64,000 nucleotides of DNA from Halomonas sp. KAO (GTDB lineage Bacteria; Pseudomonadota; Gammaproteobacteria; Pseudomonadales; Halomonadaceae), in assembly GCF_015595025.1 (NCBI RefSeq), contig NZ_JADNRL010000019.1, positions 79,641-143,640 on the forward strand. Direction: 5' to 3'. This document shows positions 29,233 through 38,171 of the stretch, in pieces (positions within the stretch are counted from its first letter, which is position 1; every line of letters starts with the position of its first letter). The position numbers and the translations under genes are program-made. The notes beneath the pieces are model-generated. The model was not told the DNA's origin and did no database searches. It saw only the letters and a program-made list of their open reading frames with translations.

Positions 29233-29835
29233 TCAGTATTCGACACCTGTCATTATCCAAATCACCCGAGTTTCGGTGTCACCCGGATTATAAATCCAGT
29301 GAGGGGCGTCACCGGTCAGCGAAAAACTGTCGCCAGTCTCAAGCACGAACGTCTGCTCACCGATGGTCAATTCCAGGGTGCCAGCCTCGACGTACCCCGC
29401 CTCTTCCCCGTTGCGCTGCCGCGGGACTTCCCCACCACCGCCGCCTGGCTCGAGCCTCGTCATGATCAGCAACAGCTGGCCGCTCAGGCGCGGAGACAAC
29501 AGCTCTTCCCGCGCACCGATGCCGGAAAATGCCATGGCACGCCGGTGGTCAGCACGCACGATATAGTCATGCTCGCCGTTCTCGGCTCCGCCCTCGGGCT
29601 GAAAGAACCAGCTGACCCGCACGCCCAGAGCATTGCTGATGGCTTGCAAGACGCCGATGGGCAATGACGACACACCCCGCTCGACCTGACTCAAGTAGCC
29701 GACAGACTTGTTGACCTCCTTGGCCAGACTGGCCAGCGTGATGCGCTTGGCCTTTCGCAGGTCACGAATCTGACGCCCGAGGCGCAGGTCATCGGGATCA
29801 GCATTGGCCGCCTTATTCACGCTTTCGTCAGGCAT
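29233..29835 (-). CDS. XRE-family regulator with cupin domain
   Basis: 200 residues. The HTH domain (about 17-72) reads RQIRDLRKAKRITLASLAKE and VGYLSQVERGVSSLPIGVL; the cupin domain (about 120-198) has EAGYVEAGTLELTIG, ETGDSFSLTGDAPHWIYNPG. This layout matches PuuR-like regulators of amine and betaine catabolism, which sense a small molecule through the cupin. It lies downstream of the FAD oxidase and BCCT genes on the same strand and probably controls them. Confidence 0.9.
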   Translation of the reverse strand: MPDESVNKAANADPDDLRLGRQIRDLRKAKRITLASLAKEVNKSVGYLSQVERGVSSLPIGVLQAISNALGVRVSWFFQPEGGAENGEHDYIVRADHRRAMAFSGIGAREELLSPRLSGQLLLIMTRLEPGGGGGEVPRQRNGEEAGYVEAGTLELTIGEQTFVLETGDSFSLTGDAPHWIYNPGDTETRVIWIMTGVEY

Positions 29836-29946
29836 CTCGGGTACTCGGATGGCAAAGAATCACACCGAAAAAGAATAACAGAACGCGGGATACCGAAACA
29901 CCGCCTGATGGCATCACCCCATCGGCCGCCTGTTGTGCCATGACAG

Positions 29947-29977
29947 GCGCCCCGGTCGAGCGACGCGTCCGGGGCGC
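29947..29977 (-). terminator. Hairpin after the SnoaL-like gene
   Basis: GCGCCCCGG (29947-29955) pairs perfectly with CCGGGGCGC (29969-29977), just past the stop of the minus-strand SnoaL-like gene. Confidence 0.6.
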
Positions 29978-29983
29978 ATCGCA

Positions 29984-30370
29984 TCAGGCGGGATCGAAGG
30001 GCGGGCGCTGCTTGCGAAACGCCTGCTTGCGCACGACCTTGCCATCGCGAACCGTGAACAGGTCTACGCTATCGGCTTCAATAAGCTTACCGTCGGGCTG
30101 TGTGGCGACAAAGGTCGATTCCGACACCACACGATTATCGGCAAAGTAATGGGTGCCATTTAGCCATTGAACATCCGGCTGGGTGCCCCAGGTGTTCTCG
30201 AACGCGGCCCGGACGGCATCACGACCCTCGATACGGGTGCCATGCGCCTCGGATCCCGAGACGGTATCGAACACGATGTCATCCGCGAAGTATGACATGA
30301 CCGCATCAATGTCGTGACGGTTGAAGGCGTCGAACATGGCGTTCAGGGTGTCATTGCTCATGCCGTTCAT
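29984..30370 (-). CDS. SnoaL-like/NTF2-fold protein
   Basis: 128 residues from ATG 30370, with GAGGAG seven bases upstream. The sequence NAMFDAFNRHDIDAVMSYFADD followed in two parts by DTVSGSEAHGTRIEGRDAVR and AFENTWGTQPDVQW is characteristic of the SnoaL/NTF2-like fold, small proteins with a hydrophobic pocket that often act as isomerases, cyclases or binding proteins. It sits 60 bases after the FAD oxidoreductase stop, so it may act on the product of that enzyme. The exact reaction is unknown. Confidence 0.82.
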   Translation of the reverse strand: MNGMSNDTLNAMFDAFNRHDIDAVMSYFADDIVFDTVSGSEAHGTRIEGRDAVRAAFENTWGTQPDVQWLNGTHYFADNRVVSESTFVATQPDGKLIEADSVDLFTVRDGKVVRKQAFRKQRPPFDPA

Positions 30371-30429
30371 AGTGCTACTCCTCTTGCCAATCGGGTTAGG
30401 TGATTGCCTGCCTGGCAGGCCACATGCCA

Positions 30430-31806
30430 TCAACGCACGGTATCCAGCATCTGGAAATACTTGTACAGCGCCCTCTGCCCCATGCGTCGAATCGGCCTCA
30501 AGGGGTGCGCAGGAAGGGGCGAGCTGAAGATGGGAAGATCGGACTCAGGGATCTTGCCGCCGGCGATCAGCGTCGCCAGTTTCTTCGAGGCATAGGCAGA
30601 GAAAGCAACGCCATTGCCGCTGTATCCCTGGGCATAGAAGATCTGCTGAGACGCATCGGGCTGCACGATACGCGGCATCATGTCGTGGGAGATATCCATC
30701 CACCCATGGGAGAACCAGGGCGTCTCGATGCCTGCCAGGGCCGGGAACTTGCGCGCGATGGCCTCATGGACAACCTTCAGGTGCTTGGGATTCTGCGCAT
30801 CGGCGCCGCTGATGGCGCTACGGGTGCCGATCTGAAGCCGTTTCTCGGGCAAGAAGCGGTAGTAGTACCGCAACTTCCGCGTATCGGTGACGATCATGGT
30901 GGAGCGGAAACCGCACGCCTCGATCTCCTCGTCCGTCAGGGTTCTCGTCCAGACCGAATTAGCCATGATGGGCATGTTGCGGTAGGCCGTGAGCTTGTGC
31001 AGGCTCGGACTGGTATAGCCGGCGGTGGCAATGCCAACTGCCCGCGTCCGCACCACGCCGCCCGGGGTCTGCAAGTGATGGATCCCCCCTTCCGTCGTCC
31101 AGTTCTGTACCGGGCTTGCCGTGTGAATCCTGGCCCCCAGCTTGCGGGCGAGTCGGGCATAGCCATAGGCAAGCTTCAACGGCTGGACGGCGATCCCCAC
31201 CGGCTCCAGAAAGGCACCGAAACTCTCCTGGTCGCCGATATACTCATTCAGCACCGTGTCGCGATCCAGCACATGCGTCTTGTAGCCGAGCACGTCATGA
31301 CAGAGCCGAGACTCTGCCTGCAACTCCTTCAGTGCCTGAGGACTGTGGGCGACGAGCAGGTTGCCGTGATTCTGGGGCTCGCAGTCGATTTCTGGATCCT
31401 CGGCCATGGACTGAAAGACCTCGAAGCCCTCCAGGGTGTTGGCGTGCAAGCGGCGCGCGGTATCCGCGCCCCATTTCTTGACCCACTGTCTCCGGCTCAG
31501 GCGCCCCCAGGCCAGGTGCCCCTGCCCTCCATTGCGACTGGTGCACCCCCAGCCAATCTGATTGGCCTCCAGAACGGTCGCCTTGATGCCGTACTCACGA
31601 GCGAGAAACAGCGCAGTGGCCAGGCCCGTAAAGCCCCCGCCAATCAAGACTACATCCACGTCCATATCGGCGCTGACGGCACCGTCATCCTCGGGTGGCT
31701 CTCCGGCATGGTGGCGCCAGTAGCTCGGCGCATAGTCCATCCCCTGCCCGGGAAGATCGCTATGCAGAGGATCATAGTGCGGATAGTAGGGCTGAAATGC
31801 AGACAT
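30430..31806 (-). CDS. FAD-dependent amine oxidoreductase (DAO family, PuuB-like)
   Basis: 458 residues. The ADP-binding fold is VDVVLIGGGFTGLATALFLA (about 50-70), followed by GWGCTSRNGGQGHLAWG, the flavin loop of gamma-glutamylputrescine oxidase and related enzymes. Near the C-terminus, FYAQGYSGNGVAFSAYASKK is the second FAD contact. The N-terminal 45 residues (YYPHYDPLHSDLPGQG) are typical of this subgroup. It probably oxidises a secondary or N-substituted amine imported by the BCCT carrier encoded upstream. The substrate is not determined. Confidence 0.88.
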   Translation of the reverse strand: MSAFQPYYPHYDPLHSDLPGQGMDYAPSYWRHHAGEPPEDDGAVSADMDVDVVLIGGGFTGLATALFLAREYGIKATVLEANQIGWGCTSRNGGQGHLAWGRLSRRQWVKKWGADTARRLHANTLEGFEVFQSMAEDPEIDCEPQNHGNLLVAHSPQALKELQAESRLCHDVLGYKTHVLDRDTVLNEYIGDQESFGAFLEPVGIAVQPLKLAYGYARLARKLGARIHTASPVQNWTTEGGIHHLQTPGGVVRTRAVGIATAGYTSPSLHKLTAYRNMPIMANSVWTRTLTDEEIEACGFRSTMIVTDTRKLRYYYRFLPEKRLQIGTRSAISGADAQNPKHLKVVHEAIARKFPALAGIETPWFSHGWMDISHDMMPRIVQPDASQQIFYAQGYSGNGVAFSAYASKKLATLIAGGKIPESDLPIFSSPLPAHPLRPIRRMGQRALYKYFQMLDTVR

Positions 31807-31915
31807 AGGGTCGATTCACTCTATCTGGTGGCCGGGGTCTCATCCGATGGTTGGCGATGCCCCCGGGCGTTGGCTTTAGTGTGCTTCCGGTTTCGTCGGA
31901 TCGTTATCAAGGCGA

Positions 31916-33553
31916 CTAGCCGCTCGACTTGATATGCGATGCCAGACCTCTCGAGAAAGAGCCTATTTCAATATTCTTCACACCGCCCTTCTTCGCCGAC
32001 TTGAGCATGCGATAGACCGAGAACATGTAGGCTATGCCCACGAAGAAGAAGGGTGCACCCACGACAATGGCAAGGCTCCTGATGGCATCGAAGCCGCCAG
32101 TAAGCTGAAACATGATCCCTGTAAAGCCTATGATCACCCCCCACAGGAGCCGCATGGACACCCGGGGATTTTCCTCGCCATTGGATACCTGCATGGCGGC
32201 GAAGAAGGATGCGGAGTCAGAGGTGGTCACGGCAAAGATAATGATGTTGAAGAGCACGATAAGGCTTAACCACCAGCCTCCCGGCATGCTCTCGAGCAGG
32301 GCATAGATGCCAGACTCGGGCTTTTCCTGAACGCTTTCCCACAAGGGGGCGATACCAGTCACCTCGACAAATCCCGCGGAGCCGCCCCAGATGCTGAACC
32401 AGCCAATCGCTAACAGCATGGGGACCAGGATGACACCGACGATGAACTCGCGAAGCGTGCGTCCCTTGGAGATACGAGCGATAAAGCCGCCGCAGAAAGG
32501 AATATAGGAGATGTACCACAGCCAGTAGAACACGACCCACCAGCCGAGCCAGTCGCGCTGCTCGAAGTTACCGGCATCGCTCCAGAACTGCAGGGCAAAG
32601 ATGTCACCGAAATAGTCACCAATCTGCTGCGTCCCGAGGTTCAGGAGATACTGGGTCGGCGCATGACCAAAAAAGAGCAACACCAGAAGGACGGTACCAG
32701 CCATGACCATGTTGGCCTGACTGAGAAACTTGATGCCACGCTCGACCCCCGTGGCCGCAGAAATCACGTAAGCGATGATGACCACCAGCATGACCAACGC
32801 CTGGCCTATCGGGCCCAGATCGAGTCCGAACAGAGTGTTTAGGCCATAGCTGATGGAGGCCACGCCTAGCCCGATCATCGTGGCATTGCCGCCGATGGTG
32901 CCAATAATGCCCAGTGCGTTGGCCAGGCGTCCCCACAGGCTGCTGTTGCAGCGCTCCCCGAGAATGCCATAGAGACCGGTGGCCACGGTGAGAGGCAGTC
33001 CCAGTCGGTACGCCGGAAATGCGATGGCCCAGGCCGCAATGGCAAACACCGCCCAGCCGTGCATGCCCCAATCCAGCAGAGTGAGCTGGACCGCCTTGGC
33101 GACGCCGGCGGCCTCCCCCGTCGCGCCCATGTCGATCACATGGGATGACTGGTACAGATGCGTCAGCGGCTCGGCCACACTGAAGAACACGAACCCGATG
33201 CCGAAACCACAACTGAAGAGCATCGAGATCCAGGCACCGTAGGAGAACTCCGGCACTTCATCATCCGCACCCAGTTTCAGATCACCGAACGGACTGATGA
33301 TCAGGTACAGGCAGAACAGCAGTGCTGCCCCCATGCCCAGCAGGAAACTCCAACCGAAGTTGAAGATCAGGAAATCTCGGGTAGAAGACAGCACTTCACC
33401 GATGAGTTCCGGGAAGAGCAGAGCGCATAGCATGATCGCGGTATAGATCGACAATACCGGCCAGAAAAGCGAGTGATCGTAGTCACCAAATAGACGAGTC
33501 GTCAGGCGACCCGATGGATATCGCTCGACTCTACTTATTAGTTGTTCGTTCAT
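31916..33553 (-). CDS. BCCT family betaine/choline/carnitine transporter
   Basis: 545 residues with twelve membrane spans, from ATG 33553 (AAGGA at eight bases). The family signature appears as the Trp-rich stretch FYWLWYISYIPFCGGFIARI, and the substrate box is around LLDWGMHGWAVFAIAAWAI. These carriers use sodium or proton gradients to import quaternary ammonium compounds. In this operon the next genes are an FAD oxidase and a cupin regulator, so the role is probably nutritional rather than osmotic. The precise ligand is unknown. Confidence 0.92.
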   Translation of the reverse strand: MNEQLISRVERYPSGRLTTRLFGDYDHSLFWPVLSIYTAIMLCALLFPELIGEVLSSTRDFLIFNFGWSFLLGMGAALLFCLYLIISPFGDLKLGADDEVPEFSYGAWISMLFSCGFGIGFVFFSVAEPLTHLYQSSHVIDMGATGEAAGVAKAVQLTLLDWGMHGWAVFAIAAWAIAFPAYRLGLPLTVATGLYGILGERCNSSLWGRLANALGIIGTIGGNATMIGLGVASISYGLNTLFGLDLGPIGQALVMLVVIIAYVISAATGVERGIKFLSQANMVMAGTVLLVLLFFGHAPTQYLLNLGTQQIGDYFGDIFALQFWSDAGNFEQRDWLGWWVVFYWLWYISYIPFCGGFIARISKGRTLREFIVGVILVPMLLAIGWFSIWGGSAGFVEVTGIAPLWESVQEKPESGIYALLESMPGGWWLSLIVLFNIIIFAVTTSDSASFFAAMQVSNGEENPRVSMRLLWGVIIGFTGIMFQLTGGFDAIRSLAIVVGAPFFFVGIAYMFSVYRMLKSAKKGGVKNIEIGSFSRGLASHIKSSG

Positions 33554-34509
33554 CGACTTATCCTTCACAAGATCTCTTGCCGCCCAACATCACGGGGCTG
33601 ACCCCACGGATCGCCAACGGGTCGTCACCCGACCCACGGGGCGAGCCGACAAGTCACGTCATTGTTGCAGCGGATGGGTACGCATCGAGGCGGCAGGTGT
33701 TACCGCAGCGGAATCCCCTAACGGCTCACCGACATGCCACTGGCCGCGCCACCGAGGCGTGCCGATGGTTCGGCCATGCGATGGGCACCGGGGAGCCGAT
33801 GCTTGGCCTGAGATGTACTGGCGTCAGGGGTTTCATCCTGGAGGGAGGTAGGAAAGGCATGGCGATGGTCCTCGATACAGCTAGTTATGGTTGTTTGGGC
33901 ACATTGGCTCTGGGTGATGATCATCACACAAATGAATGTAGCAAAAAAAATCCATTTTCAATGAAATTTTTTTTGTTTTTTTCACAATGGTGATCCGGAT
34001 CGCCCAGCCTTCTTCATGCCATCACTAAAGGACACCTCGACCCTGGCCTCGGGAATTATCGCTGGAGAGGCTGTCTTCCGCCTATCGCCATGGTGAAAAG
34101 CGTGCCCTACACCGGCGTGTGCATGCCCTATTGCCGAGTGACCAAGGCCATGCCATCGGCTGTAGTGAACGCTGCGTCGCGTACGCCTGGTCTACCTATC
34201 GGTTTACTCGCCGGGGCTGAGACCGCTAGAAACTCTGTGGCGGAAGATGAAGTACGCATGACTGCCGTTGAGCGCCCATCTCTCGTTTGACCATCTCTGC
34301 AGTGAGGCCTTTCGCCTACTCGGCAGCTACGGGTCTGGGTGCGCGATTATTTTTGAATAGCCACGTGAGGCGGGCGATGCTAGCTCGCCATGGCCTTCAT
34401 CCTGATAAAGATGGTTACACTCGGCATACGATCCGACGTGCAGGCAACCAATTGGGATGTCTTGAGATGCGTCTGTGGAGAGGGGCTTGTCCTACTTTAC
34501 TGCACGGCC
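33554..34509. other. Gene-poor region upstream of the BCCT gene
   Basis: No convincing gene in about 950 bases. The stretch 33942-33984 is strongly A/T-rich (runs of A, then runs of T around an ATTTTCAATGAAAT core) and is probably the promoter area for the BCCT operon or a bidirectional terminator. Open frames on both strands here lack ribosome sites and motifs. Confidence 0.5.
33914..33927. promoter_or_regulatory. Perfect 14-bp palindrome, candidate operator
   Basis: GTGATGATCATCAC is a perfect inverted repeat about 360 bases before the BCCT start, next to the A/T-rich block. It could be an operator for the XRE-cupin regulator or another dimeric repressor. No second copy was noticed nearby. 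Confidence 0.35.
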
Positions 34510-34732
34510 TCATGCTCCTCCTAGCGATGGCGGCAACCGGGTATCGAGCTCCTCGGCGATTGCCTTCGGCCTCGATGGCCTCCTTGAGGGCAGCCAGCAG
34601 CCCGGGGTAATCCATTTCGGTCTGGCGGACCTCCCAGCCCTGTTCCGGCCAGACTGGCTAGGCGGCCAGCGGGGCGTCAACCAGCACCGCCACACAACCA
34701 GGGGCAACCACGATAGGGGTAAGGCCTTTCAT
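34510..34732 (-). pseudogene. Decayed small gene translationally coupled to dinB
   Basis: The ATG at 34732 overlaps the DinB stop (ATGA). Translation gives MKGLTPIVVAPGCVAVLVDA, a few more residues, then TAG at 34660-34658. The same frame then resumes with a coherent stretch PVWPEQGWEVRQTE and MDYPGLLAALKEAIEAE. A switch to the next frame yields AIAEELDTRLPPSLGGA and a stop at 34510. A premature stop and a frameshift therefore broke a gene of about 75 codons. I do not recognise the family. Confidence 0.6.
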
Positions 34733-35307
34733 GCTCGCTGCCTCTGTTCGCTGATCGTCCCCAACGGTGTCTCCATGGTCTGTCGACGCCAATGGCGCAG
34801 CGTGGAGGGGTGTACACCGAAATCGGCGGACAGTCTCACCCCGAGCTGCTGCGCCAGCACCCGAAGCAGCGCCATATGGTGTACGGTATGGCTGGTCAGA
34901 AAGGCCAGCTCTCGGGCAAGGCTCGTGGTCAACGTGAGGGTGGCTCCCTCTTCATCGACCGGGTATTTCAACTGCAGTGGCACGCAGGCGTGCTCGACTA
35001 GCCTGGTCAGCCCCTCGTGGATCTGGCCCAACCGCTCTCGAGCCAGGGCCGGATCCCGCTCCAGGCCGGGCTCCCGGACACGCGCCTCGTAGTCGATGCA
35101 GGCGACACCGATGCCATCCAGCAGCGCCTGATAGTGATCCAGGATATGGCGCACATGACGCCCCAGGGTCTGGTGAGCCTCGGCATCGAAGCCGTGGCGA
35201 TACGCTAGCGGAGTGATCTCCACCAGCAGCGTCTCCAGCTGATGGAGGCTACAGCGATTCTCCTCGATCAGGCTATCGACACAGGCTGGCAAGTGGGTCT
35301 CTTTCAT
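34729..35307 (-). CDS. DinB-like four-helix protein
   Basis: 192 residues, all helical by appearance. Metal-site His residues are visible in GRHVRHILDHYQALL and in LTSHTVHHMALLRVLAQQLG, the pattern of the DinB/YfiT superfamily of four-helix metal-binding proteins, some of which are thiol-dependent transferases. It follows the repeat peptide gene by 74 bases, with a hairpin between, and overlaps the decayed gene downstream. Whether it belongs to the TTL system is unclear. Confidence 0.82.
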   Translation of the reverse strand: MKETHLPACVDSLIEENRCSLHQLETLLVEITPLAYRHGFDAEAHQTLGRHVRHILDHYQALLDGIGVACIDYEARVREPGLERDPALARERLGQIHEGLTRLVEHACVPLQLKYPVDEEGATLTLTTSLARELAFLTSHTVHHMALLRVLAQQLGVRLSADFGVHPSTLRHWRRQTMETPLGTISEQRQRA

Positions 35308-35345
35308 ACACCCTCCTCACGGCTGCCGAGGGATATCGATACCAC

Positions 35346-35364
35346 GCCGGCCCGGAAGGCCGGC
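35346..35364 (-). terminator. Hairpin after the GEAE repeat peptide gene
   Basis: GCCGGCC (35346-35352) and GGCCGGC (35358-35364) form a perfect 7-bp stem with a five-base loop, 18 bases beyond the peptide stop codon on the minus strand. No T run follows. Confidence 0.5.
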
Positions 35365-35381
35365 GCAGCGGTTGCTCGACA

Positions 35382-35708
35382 TCAATAGGCGCCTTCCCCC
35401 TCGGCTTCTGCTTCTGCCTCTCCCTCTGCTTCGGCTTCCGCCTCTCCTTCCGCCTCTCCTTCGGCTTCGGCCTCGCCCTCTGCCTTATCCATGGCGTGTG
35501 TGTCAGCTTCTGCACCGCCTTCGGCATGGGCCTCGGCAAGCATCAGCGGAGCCTCCTGGCCGCTGGTATAGACGGCCTCCTCGGGCTCGGCGGCCACCGC
35601 CTGCATGGCGGCACCGCTGGCAACCAGTGCCAGGGCAGGTGCCGCATGGCCCAACCGACGGCCGAGCCGTGCGATCAGGGTCCGGCGTTGCTCTTCAATC
35701 TCAGTCAT
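35382..35708 (-). CDS. Ala/Glu/Gly repeat peptide with C-terminal tyrosine, candidate precursor
   Basis: 108 residues with a textbook GGAGG site eight bases before the ATG. Residues 1-60 are a leader: basic TLIARLGRRLGHAAPALALV, a hydrophobic middle and LMLAEAHAEGGAEA. Residues about 75-108 are GEAE/AEAE repeats ending AEGEGAY. The leader aligns with that of the cytochrome at 15594-16325. The C-terminus resembles the alpha-tubulin tail, which also ends in Glu/Gly and Tyr and is the substrate of tubulin-tyrosine ligase. The gene lies 111 bases downstream of a TTL/PqqD gene. Being a modified substrate is inference; no known family was recognised. Confidence 0.75.
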   Translation of the reverse strand: MTEIEEQRRTLIARLGRRLGHAAPALALVASGAAMQAVAAEPEEAVYTSGQEAPLMLAEAHAEGGAEADTHAMDKAEGEAEAEGEAEGEAEAEAEGEAEAEAEGEGAY

Positions 35709-35819
35709 GACATGACCTCCATCGTGTATTGCAGTAGCAGGCCAGCGCTGCGCCTGCCATCGAGTGGCGAAGCGCCTTGCGACGCTCCGCCATGCTGGAC
35801 CGTCAGGCGGCCCAACGAC

Positions 35820-38171
35820 TCATGCCTCGACCGACGCCTTGCCGGCCGAGGAGAGATCTGACTGAACCAGCGTGTCGAAAAGGGCTGAACCATCCTCTGG
35901 AAGGCGCACTGTTTGCCGCGAGACCCCTTCCAGCCACGCATCGAGGCGCGCCATCAGGTCGGCCGAAGGCACGCCGCCCTCGCCGGTGTGGCAACGCGGC
36001 AGCAGCGCCGCCAGGGCATCGAGTCGAGCCTGCGGCAGAAGCCCAGCGGATGCTTCACCCTCGCTCGATTCCAGCGTTATCAGGCGAAGCGGCGTGGCGA
36101 CCTGTTCAGCGCTTACGTCATCCACCATCTTGCTCCGCCTGGTGAAGGGAAGCCCCAGGGGCTCGACATGCACGATGTCGCCCTGCCACGTCAGCCTGGC
36201 ACCACGGCTCAGCGATTCTCCCAGCGAAGACGCCAGGGCCTCGCGACAGGCCTCATCATCGACGGCCAGCAACGTCATCTCCCCAGTGCGTGACTGCCAA
36301 CAGGCCACGTCCAGCACCGGCTCGCCGGGGCGAGCGGCCAGTCGCAGCAGCAGGGTGGAGAGCGCCGGCACCACCTCCGCCAGCGTCAGGCGACTCGACA
36401 CCAGACGACTGCTCTCGGCCAACGCATAACCGGCGGGGGCCGCAAGCAGCGAAAGCCAAGGTAGCTGCCCTGCCTCCTCCGGCGGCAGGGGTTCGAGCCC
36501 TGCACCGAACGCCTCGACCAGGCGCTGTTCGATCGCGGCATCGGCGATCCGCAGCGCCCAGGCTCGGCCATCATGGCGAAGTTTCAAGGCAGCCGGCTCG
36601 GCATCAGCGGCAACCTCCGCCCGTGACTTCTCGCTTCGAACAAAGGCGGACTGAACAGCCGCTTGTGTCTGGCAGAGCAGACCATCACGACACCACTCCC
36701 CCAGGGTTTGCCACACCTGGCGACGCAGTGCCACGGGCTCGGGCGGCTCGGCACTGGCCGCCTGCAAGGTCTCGGCGATGGCATCGGGGTCCAGCCCCTC
36801 GGTCGCCAACAGCCAGATCAGCGCCGCGGCATCATTGGGACGATAGAGCCTTCCGGTGTCGGCGGCGTAGAGTGCCAGGCTGTCGGCCTCATGCAGCTCG
36901 GTGACCCGGCGTCGAGCCAGGCGCGGGCGAGGCAGAGCGTACCCGGCCAGCGCCTCGGCCAGCGTCATATCCGCCAGTGAAGGCAGCGAAAAGAAGGGCA
37001 GGTAGCGCTCGGGGCTCGCCGAGGGCAGCAGCCGCTTGAAACCTCCGACGCGTGACGCCTCGGCACGGGCCTCGGCAAGCAAGGCCGCTGGTGACGCGTC
37101 CTCCGACTCCGGCGAAGACTCACCGGCAATATCCACCAGCCGCAGCATGTCGCGTACCAGCTCCCCCTTGATGCGCTCCTCGGCGATACCGCCATCCTCG
37201 GGCGCCGCGCAGGTGCCCAGCGACGGGCTCAGGTTGCACTCCAGTATCCACGGCTTGAGGTCATCATCGATCATGCAGTCGAGACCCAGCAGCTCGTAGC
37301 CGCCGCGCGGATCGGCCCCCGCCTCGGCGGTGCGGCGACGCAGGGCATCCACGCCGGAGATCGCGGTCAGTGCCACCAGATCCTCGATCCTCGCGAAGAG
37401 CGCCTCGTCGTCATGGCCCTGGTCACGCAGCCAGGCGCGATAACGGCCGAGATCGATAAACTCCACCGGCACCTCGACACGAGTGTTCAGGGCGTTGATA
37501 TCGGGATTGGTGAGCTGGCTGTAAGGGTTGTCGGCGTCGTCGGGATCCCACGGCTCGGAGGCCAGCTTGGCAAACCCCTGATGGTAGAGATAGAGCCTCA
37601 GCGGGGTCAGTGAGCTGATCAGCACATAGAGACGCAGCACATACTTGTGCCCGCGGATGGTGTGAGGGCGATCCAGATACTCCTGGACCAGCCAGTTCGG
37701 GCTGGCGGGTGCCTCGGCGGCGTCACGCAGCACCCTCACCCCCTTGCCCTTGGAGGCGTTGGTGGGCTTAAGAATCCAGCGTCTTTGCGGCTCCGCCAGG
37801 GCCACCCGCTGCAGGGCATGATAGTCATGGGGCATCACCCAGGCGTGGGGGAAGAAGGTCAGGCGTGACAGCAGAGGGTGCCCCTCGCCCACGCCCTCAC
37901 CGACTCTCGCCTTCATGCTGGAGAGGCTCTCATGCAGACGACTCTTGACCGTCAAGGCGGCGTTGCCGGGAAAGTGGTTGAGCTTGCGGTACGCCGACAC
38001 CCGACGAAACTGACTCGGCGCCGGCATGCCGGTAACCCAACCCGCATCCCAGGTCGTCTCGTCGCCCTCCACCCATCCCTGGGCTTCCAGGGCTTCGCGA
38101 AAGAAGCGGTCCTGCTCGGCGGCCCGCTGGCCACTCAACCAGAAGTGCCGGGTCGTGGAGTGCTGGGGCAT
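35820..38171 (-). CDS. Tubulin-tyrosine-ligase-like ATP-grasp enzyme with PqqD domain
   Basis: 783 residues from ATG 38171 (GAGGAG eight bases upstream). Residues about 55-350 match TTL ATP-grasp ligases: WILKPTNASKGKGVRVL, VQEYLDRPHTIRGHKYVLRL, and GYELLGLDCMIDDDLKPWI with ECNLSPSLG (metal and ATP residues intact). About 415-505 look like a PqqD domain (YRPNDAAALIWLLATEGLDP), the fold that binds leader peptides in RiPP systems. Residues 510-783 have the strand/helix layout of HprK-like kinases but I see no GxxGxGKS loop. It probably ligates an amino acid to, or otherwise modifies, the neighbouring repeat peptide; this is inference. Confidence 0.85.
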   Translation of the reverse strand: MPQHSTTRHFWLSGQRAAEQDRFFREALEAQGWVEGDETTWDAGWVTGMPAPSQFRRVSAYRKLNHFPGNAALTVKSRLHESLSSMKARVGEGVGEGHPLLSRLTFFPHAWVMPHDYHALQRVALAEPQRRWILKPTNASKGKGVRVLRDAAEAPASPNWLVQEYLDRPHTIRGHKYVLRLYVLISSLTPLRLYLYHQGFAKLASEPWDPDDADNPYSQLTNPDINALNTRVEVPVEFIDLGRYRAWLRDQGHDDEALFARIEDLVALTAISGVDALRRRTAEAGADPRGGYELLGLDCMIDDDLKPWILECNLSPSLGTCAAPEDGGIAEERIKGELVRDMLRLVDIAGESSPESEDASPAALLAEARAEASRVGGFKRLLPSASPERYLPFFSLPSLADMTLAEALAGYALPRPRLARRRVTELHEADSLALYAADTGRLYRPNDAAALIWLLATEGLDPDAIAETLQAASAEPPEPVALRRQVWQTLGEWCRDGLLCQTQAAVQSAFVRSEKSRAEVAADAEPAALKLRHDGRAWALRIADAAIEQRLVEAFGAGLEPLPPEEAGQLPWLSLLAAPAGYALAESSRLVSSRLTLAEVVPALSTLLLRLAARPGEPVLDVACWQSRTGEMTLLAVDDEACREALASSLGESLSRGARLTWQGDIVHVEPLGLPFTRRSKMVDDVSAEQVATPLRLITLESSEGEASAGLLPQARLDALAALLPRCHTGEGGVPSADLMARLDAWLEGVSRQTVRLPEDGSALFDTLVQSDLSSAGKASVEA

